The notes under the pieces: generated by a model | Databases searched by the model: none | The model's input: the letters and a program-made list of their open reading frames with translations, nothing else | Told to the model about the DNA's origin: nothing | Shown here: piece by piece, positions 14,448-17,692 of the stretch | Layout of the letters: each line of letters opens with the position of its first letter | Position numbering within the stretch: the first letter of the stretch is position 1 | Made by a program: the position numbers and the translations under genes | Assembly (NCBI GenBank): GCA_934281515.1 | Contig: CAKQXG010000026.1 | Location: forward strand, 1 to 17,692 | Length of the DNA: 17,692 nt | Direction: 5' to 3' | Source of the DNA: an uncultured Clostridia bacterium | GTDB taxonomy: Bacteria; Bacillota; Clostridia; Christensenellales; CAG-314

Positions 14448-15914
14448 ATGAGTAGCGAAACTAAACAAGGATTTTGGACAAAACTAAAAAGTTTCTTTCG
14501 ACCAATCGATCTGACGGAAGGCACGTGTTGGAAGGTGATACTTAAGTTCACATTGCCGATACTTGTGTGCAATCTGCTCAACATGCTGTACACCTTTTCC
14601 GACGCGGCAATCTGTGGTCAGACGTTGTCCGCCGACGATGTCGCAGGCGTCAACGATACGTCTAGCATTGTGTTTATTTTTATGCAATTCGCATTCGGTT
14701 GCACCTCGGGTTTCAGCGTGATACTGTCCAACAAAATCGGCGCGCACGACGAGCGTGGCATACGTCGTTCCTTTGCGGCACAGTTGTGGCTTGTCGGTGC
14801 AATTACGGTGTTTCTTACGGTGTTGTCGCTTGTCACATTGCCGTATATGTTAGCGTGGGTCAACCTTACTCCGACCAATGCCGAAGTATACAACGCCGCC
14901 TACACCTACTGCTTTGTAATTTTTGTCGGGATGTTTGCGCAGTTTCTGTACAATCTGCTAATTTCCGTCCTGCGAGCCATCGGCGACAGCTTTACGCCAT
15001 TGCTGTTTTTGTTTATCAGCACAGTGCTCAACATCGTGCTTGACATCGTGTTTATCGCCGTGTTTCATTGGGGTGTTGCCGGCGCTGCATGGGCAACGGT
15101 TTTGACGCAATTTTTGTGTGCGGTTGCGTGTTTTGTGTACATCGGCAAGCGTTACAACTACATTTTGCCACGTAAGGAAGACTACCGCGTAAGCCGCAAT
15201 GAAATGTGGCAACATATCGTTCAGGGCGTGCCGCTAGGGTTGCAATTCAGCGTACTCAGTATCGGTCTTATCGTCATGATGAGCGAAACCGTGCGTTTCG
15301 ATCTGATGCCCGACGGACTTATGGTTGCAGGCAATCCTGCGCAAAACGGCGTCGGTGCGGCGCACAAGTTGTCCAATCTTGTAGGCTGTCCGTTGGCTGC
15401 GTTGGGCGTAACTATGGTAAGTTTCAATGCGCAAAACGTGGGCGCAGGCAAACAGGAGCGTGTACGTCGCGGCACGTTGGAAGCCGTTCTGATGGGATTG
15501 ATTACCGCTGTATTGGTGGTGGGCGTGGGTATGCTGTTTACGATCGGCGGCTTTTACCAACGAGTATTTTTAAGTGCTGACAAAATCACCGAACAATCGC
15601 TGTACTTTGGCAACACTTACTTGTATGTAACTTACATATTTGTGCCGTTGCTTGCGCTTGTGTACGTGTTGCGCAACTCGGTGCAAGGTACGGGACGTTC
15701 GATATGGACGCTTGTCGGCGGCGTCGGAGAACTTGTGGCGCGCATTGCCGTGTGTATGTTTCTGCCGTCGCTGTTTAATGGCGGACCGACCAACGCTAAT
15801 GCAAACGCCATGTCCTACATTGCCTTGTGTATGGGTGACCCTGCGGCGTGGCTCTTTTCGGTGTCGGTGCTGCTGTACCCTACGGTGAAGTACATCGTCA
15901 AAGCAAAGGGATAA
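14448..15914 (+). CDS. MATE-family multidrug / toxin efflux transporter
   Basis: The 488-residue protein has about twelve hydrophobic helices in two halves, as in MATE (DinF/NorM-type) antiporters, which export drugs or metabolites using a sodium or proton gradient. Characteristic stretches include ILKFTLPILVCNLLNMLYTFSDAAICGQ near the N terminus, LRAIGDSFTPLLFLFISTVLNIVLD at the end of the first half, and VSFNAQNVGAGKQERVRRG in the second half, where MATE proteins typically have a Q-N-x-G motif. I chose the ATG at 14448 because AGGGGG (14439-14444) lies just upstream, although the gap is short; a GTG at 14364 in the same frame would overlap the promoter leader and adds no helix. Its promoter carries a MarR-like palindrome. 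The link to the glycan genes is by position only. Confidence 0.9.
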   Translation: MSSETKQGFWTKLKSFFRPIDLTEGTCWKVILKFTLPILVCNLLNMLYTFSDAAICGQTLSADDVAGVNDTSSIVFIFMQFAFGCTSGFSVILSNKIGAHDERGIRRSFAAQLWLVGAITVFLTVLSLVTLPYMLAWVNLTPTNAEVYNAAYTYCFVIFVGMFAQFLYNLLISVLRAIGDSFTPLLFLFISTVLNIVLDIVFIAVFHWGVAGAAWATVLTQFLCAVACFVYIGKRYNYILPRKEDYRVSRNEMWQHIVQGVPLGLQFSVLSIGLIVMMSETVRFDLMPDGLMVAGNPAQNGVGAAHKLSNLVGCPLAALGVTMVSFNAQNVGAGKQERVRRGTLEAVLMGLITAVLVVGVGMLFTIGGFYQRVFLSADKITEQSLYFGNTYLYVTYIFVPLLALVYVLRNSVQGTGRSIWTLVGGVGELVARIAVCMFLPSLFNGGPTNANANAMSYIALCMGDPAAWLFSVSVLLYPTVKYIVKAKG

Positions 15915-15981
15915 CAAGGGCGAGCTGTCGGAGTTCACACCGCGGTGCGACAAACCGTCGGCAGGTACAAAATCTACACGG

Positions 15982-16009
15982 GAGCGGACAAAATATGTCC
16001 GCTCATTTT
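15982..16009 (+). terminator. Terminator after the MATE gene
   Basis: GAGCGGACA (15982-15990) pairs perfectly with TGTCCGCTC (15996-16004) around AAATA, followed by the T-rich ATTTTCTT. The T tract is interrupted, so termination may be partial. Confidence 0.65.
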
Positions 16010-16104
16010 CTTGTTCGGCAAGACAATCCTGCGCGGTCGGTGTCGCAAAGCGTTGTTTACAGCGTTTCTTTTGTGCAAACGGTAGTTTTGTAAAAAAATA
16101 GGGG

Positions 16105-16133
16105 TTGACAAACGCTTGTAACCATTGTACAAT
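16105..16133 (+). promoter_or_regulatory. Strong sigma-A promoter of the 16174 gene
   Basis: A perfect TTGACA (16105-16110) and TACAAT (16128-16133) are separated by 17 bases. The -10 box lies inside the 12-base palindrome CATTGTACAATG (16123-16134), a possible operator though such short palindromes also arise by chance. The start site would be near 16140. Confidence 0.75.
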
Positions 16134-16173
16134 GTGAACGGTTGTAAAATTCTATACGCCAAGGAGAAAAGAA

Positions 16174-16911
16174 ATGGAGAAAAAAAGCAACGTCGCAAAA
16201 ATCGTTAATATTGTCCTGTTGATTGTCGGCATTGTAATGATGGTCGTGGGTGGTATACTGATTGGCTTTGCCGTCAAACAGGCAAACGGAGCTACGGTGT
16301 ATCCGTCCATAACCGGCATTACCCAACAAGAAAGTGCGGAGGACAATCCGCTGTATTGGACGGGTTTCACGCTGATTGTAGTGGGCTTTCTGCTTGCTGT
16401 TTGTTCCGTTGCAGGCTACTTTGCCGCAAGAAAGAAAGCAAAGTTTAATGCTGCTCTTAACGACGCATTGCAACACATGGGCAACAATCCTGTCCGCATG
16501 AGCGGTATTGTTACCAACAAGAAGGAGAAGGGCAAGGCTGCAACTAAAACAGTGCTGTCGATATTGGGCGGTTTGATAAGTTCGCTGTTTTTGGGAGTTG
16601 GCGTGTACAGTGTGTACGGCTCGGAAAAACGTATGGAGTTTGTCCTTTCCGACGACGGCTTGTTCCTCATCGACCCTACGCAACCGTTTTCCACAAACAG
16701 TGTTGCGCTTATCGCAGTCGGCAAGTTTAACGATTGCACGGTGGAAGTAAACAAAAACAAAATCGTGTACACCGACAACGTAAACGGAGACGTATTCAAG
16801 ATGGCTCCCGACGACAAAAACATGCTGGAGGAGTTGGCTCTTCGCTTGCGGGAGATTGCTTCCAAACCCGAACGGACTGCCGAAGATTTGGGCGATCCGT
16901 TTGCCGAGTAG
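16174..16911 (+). CDS. Membrane protein of unknown function, three predicted helices
   Basis: I do not recognise a family for this 245-residue protein. Hydrophobic segments lie at about 8-34, 61-84 and 127-147. Between the second and third is a basic stretch, and the last 95 residues form a soluble, charged domain containing MEFVLSDDGLFLID and KFNDCTVEVNKNKIVYTDN, which looks like a small beta-rich module, ending in an acidic tail. AAGGAG (16161-16166) is seven bases before the ATG and a strong promoter is 40 bases upstream. It is flanked by terminators on both sides, so it is transcribed alone. High expression is suggested by the promoter; function is unknown. Confidence 0.85.
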   Translation: MEKKSNVAKIVNIVLLIVGIVMMVVGGILIGFAVKQANGATVYPSITGITQQESAEDNPLYWTGFTLIVVGFLLAVCSVAGYFAARKKAKFNAALNDALQHMGNNPVRMSGIVTNKKEKGKAATKTVLSILGGLISSLFLGVGVYSVYGSEKRMEFVLSDDGLFLIDPTQPFSTNSVALIAVGKFNDCTVEVNKNKIVYTDNVNGDVFKMAPDDKNMLEELALRLREIASKPERTAEDLGDPFAE

Positions 16912-16961
16912 CAGTTTGTCGACGGGCAGATACCTTTCAAAAAGTTTATCAACATTTTTAT

Positions 16962-16984
16962 TGGGCGCGTTGCGCCCATTTTTT
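16962..16984 (+). terminator. Terminator after the 16174 gene
   Basis: TGGGCGC (16962-16968) pairs with GCGCCCA (16972-16978) around the loop GTT, followed by six T (16979-16984). It lies 50 bases after the stop codon. Confidence 0.88.
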
Positions 16985-17045
16985 GTCTGAATATATTGTA
17001 TTTAAACATTTCCTAAAAAAATCTGCCCAACCTACCCACATTCAC

Positions 17046-17076
17046 TTGACAGGGGGGGGGGGCAAAGCGATAGAAT
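17046..17076 (+). promoter_or_regulatory. Promoter with poly-G spacer, likely phase-variable
   Basis: TTGACA (17046-17051) is followed immediately by eleven G and then CAAAGCGA before TAGAAT (17071-17076). The spacer is 19 bases, two longer than the optimum; a nine-G form would have the ideal 17. Repeat tracts in this position switch promoters on and off in several bacteria, for example Neisseria porA. Whether it varies here is not visible from one sequence. Confidence 0.6.
17052..17062 (+). repeat. 11-base poly-G tract in promoter spacer
   Basis: Eleven consecutive G, the same length as the tract at 1954-1964. Read pileups over both tracts would tell real length variation from an assembly error. 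Confidence 0.75.
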
Positions 17077-17168
17077 TAAAGTGACAATGGACGATTGTGC
17101 CTGTTTTAAAAACAACGTTTCAACGTTTCGTTGTCAAATACATCAAAACGTTTGCCAAGGACAAAGCT

Positions 17169-17612
17169 ATGCTTATTGTGTTGCTGTATTTCATTGCCAA
17201 TATCATGTTGTCAATGTGCACCGAGCGCACTCGCAAGATTGCGGCGGTCATCGGGCATACGGTTTTGTTTGCGTTTACGTTTTGTTTGTTGTTGTTTTGT
17301 ACCGACATACCCGTATTCAAAAACCTGTTTTTGACTATGTTTGACGAAAAGCACTACAACAACCTTATGGTGCGGCTTGGAGTTGCGGACGTGTCCGTAA
17401 TGGTGCCGTTTGCCATAGTGGAATTGATTGTGGTGTTGCAGATGATTGTGTCTGCCTTGGTTTTTGCCGCACGCGTGGTGATGGACTTGTTTCAACGCGC
17501 ATGCAAAAAATACGAGTTTCTGTTCGACAAAGACGACTGCGCCGACGAGTGCAGCACTTTGCCGTACACAAACAGAAAACTATACTACGAGTACTCCGTT
17601 TTGCGGTGTTAG
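17169..17612 (+). CDS. Small membrane protein of unknown function
   Basis: The 147-residue product has hydrophobic segments at about 1-17, 24-44 and 76-100 and a charged C-terminal tail with cysteines (FDKDDCADEC). I recognise no family. The ATG at 17169 is chosen because AAGGA (17157-17161) lies seven bases before it. A GTG at 17097 in the same frame would add 24 residues, FQRFVVKYIKTFAKDK among them, giving a basic N terminus that suits a membrane protein; it has only a weak ribosome site, so the true start is uncertain. The gene lies downstream of the poly-G promoter and may be switched by it. Confidence 0.65.
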   Translation: MLIVLLYFIANIMLSMCTERTRKIAAVIGHTVLFAFTFCLLLFCTDIPVFKNLFLTMFDEKHYNNLMVRLGVADVSVMVPFAIVELIVVLQMIVSALVFAARVVMDLFQRACKKYEFLFDKDDCADECSTLPYTNRKLYYEYSVLRC

Positions 17613-17672
17613 GATTGTATTCGTCAAAAGACCATTTATACAATTTTACATCGAAAATAGGAGATATTTTAT

Positions 17673-17692
17673 ATGAAAAATAATAGTAAACG
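17673..17692 (+). CDS. Start of a further gene, cut by the window end
   Basis: ATG at 17673 follows AGGAG (17659-17663) at nine bases and opens with MKNNSK before the window stops. Only six full codons are visible, so no product can be named. It lies 60 bases after the stop of the previous gene with no terminator seen between them. Confidence 0.5.

Noticed and set aside
17081..17344. Alternative frame beginning near the ATG at 17087
   Set aside because: It overlaps the better membrane-protein frame and ends early with a cysteine- and histidine-rich translation typical of a shadow.
1..17692. CRISPR array, transposase or tRNA gene
   Set aside because: No regularly spaced repeats, no transposase-like protein and no cloverleaf other than the tmRNA tRNA-like part were found by eye.

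Overview
The window looks like the chromosome of a carbohydrate-using Gram-positive bacterium, probably a gut-type Clostridia lineage (Bacillota). The grounds are strong AAGGAG ribosome sites, lipoprotein signal peptides, Big_3 Ig-like domains, BspA-type leucine-rich repeats, and glycoside hydrolase family 3 (GH3) enzymes with reversed domain order. The exact taxon cannot be read from the sequence.

Layout. Positions 205-578 hold a tmRNA gene (ssrA) with a readable tag, followed by its terminator. A complete tyrosine recombinase (minus strand, 691-1605) points at the 3' end of ssrA, the usual arrangement at the edge of an integrated island, so the genes to its right may be island cargo. After a 377-base gap comes a plus-strand carbohydrate locus: a membrane-spanning XRE-type regulator with three outside CBM6/35-like domains (1983-3746); a lipoprotein with four Big_3 and three CBM-like domains (4036-6501); a domain-permuted GH3 enzyme with a membrane helix at each end (6512-9496); an LRR plus CBM lipoprotein (9531-10928); and a second permuted, doubly anchored GH3 (11215-14166). 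A MATE efflux pump (14448-15914), two unrecognised membrane proteins (16174-16911 and about 17169-17612) and the first bases of another gene (17673) follow.

How the genes may work together (inference): the sensor binds a glycan outside the cell and signals through its single membrane helix to its cytoplasmic DNA-binding domain. The two lipoproteins capture the same kind of glycan at the surface, and the two tethered GH3 enzymes trim it there. The sensor's CBMs resemble the CBM of the LRR lipoprotein more than those of the Big_3 lipoprotein. No sugar transporter is visible in the window.

Regulatory DNA is unusually rich. The palindrome ATACGTAT occurs four times, always between genes (36, 3919, 11000, 14193), and two copies share an 18-base identical block. 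Two 11-base G tracts lie just upstream of genes. One sits inside the spacer between TTGACA and TAGAAT, the layout of a phase-variable promoter. The MATE gene has a 17-base perfect palindrome over its -35 box. Several factor-independent terminators separate the units.
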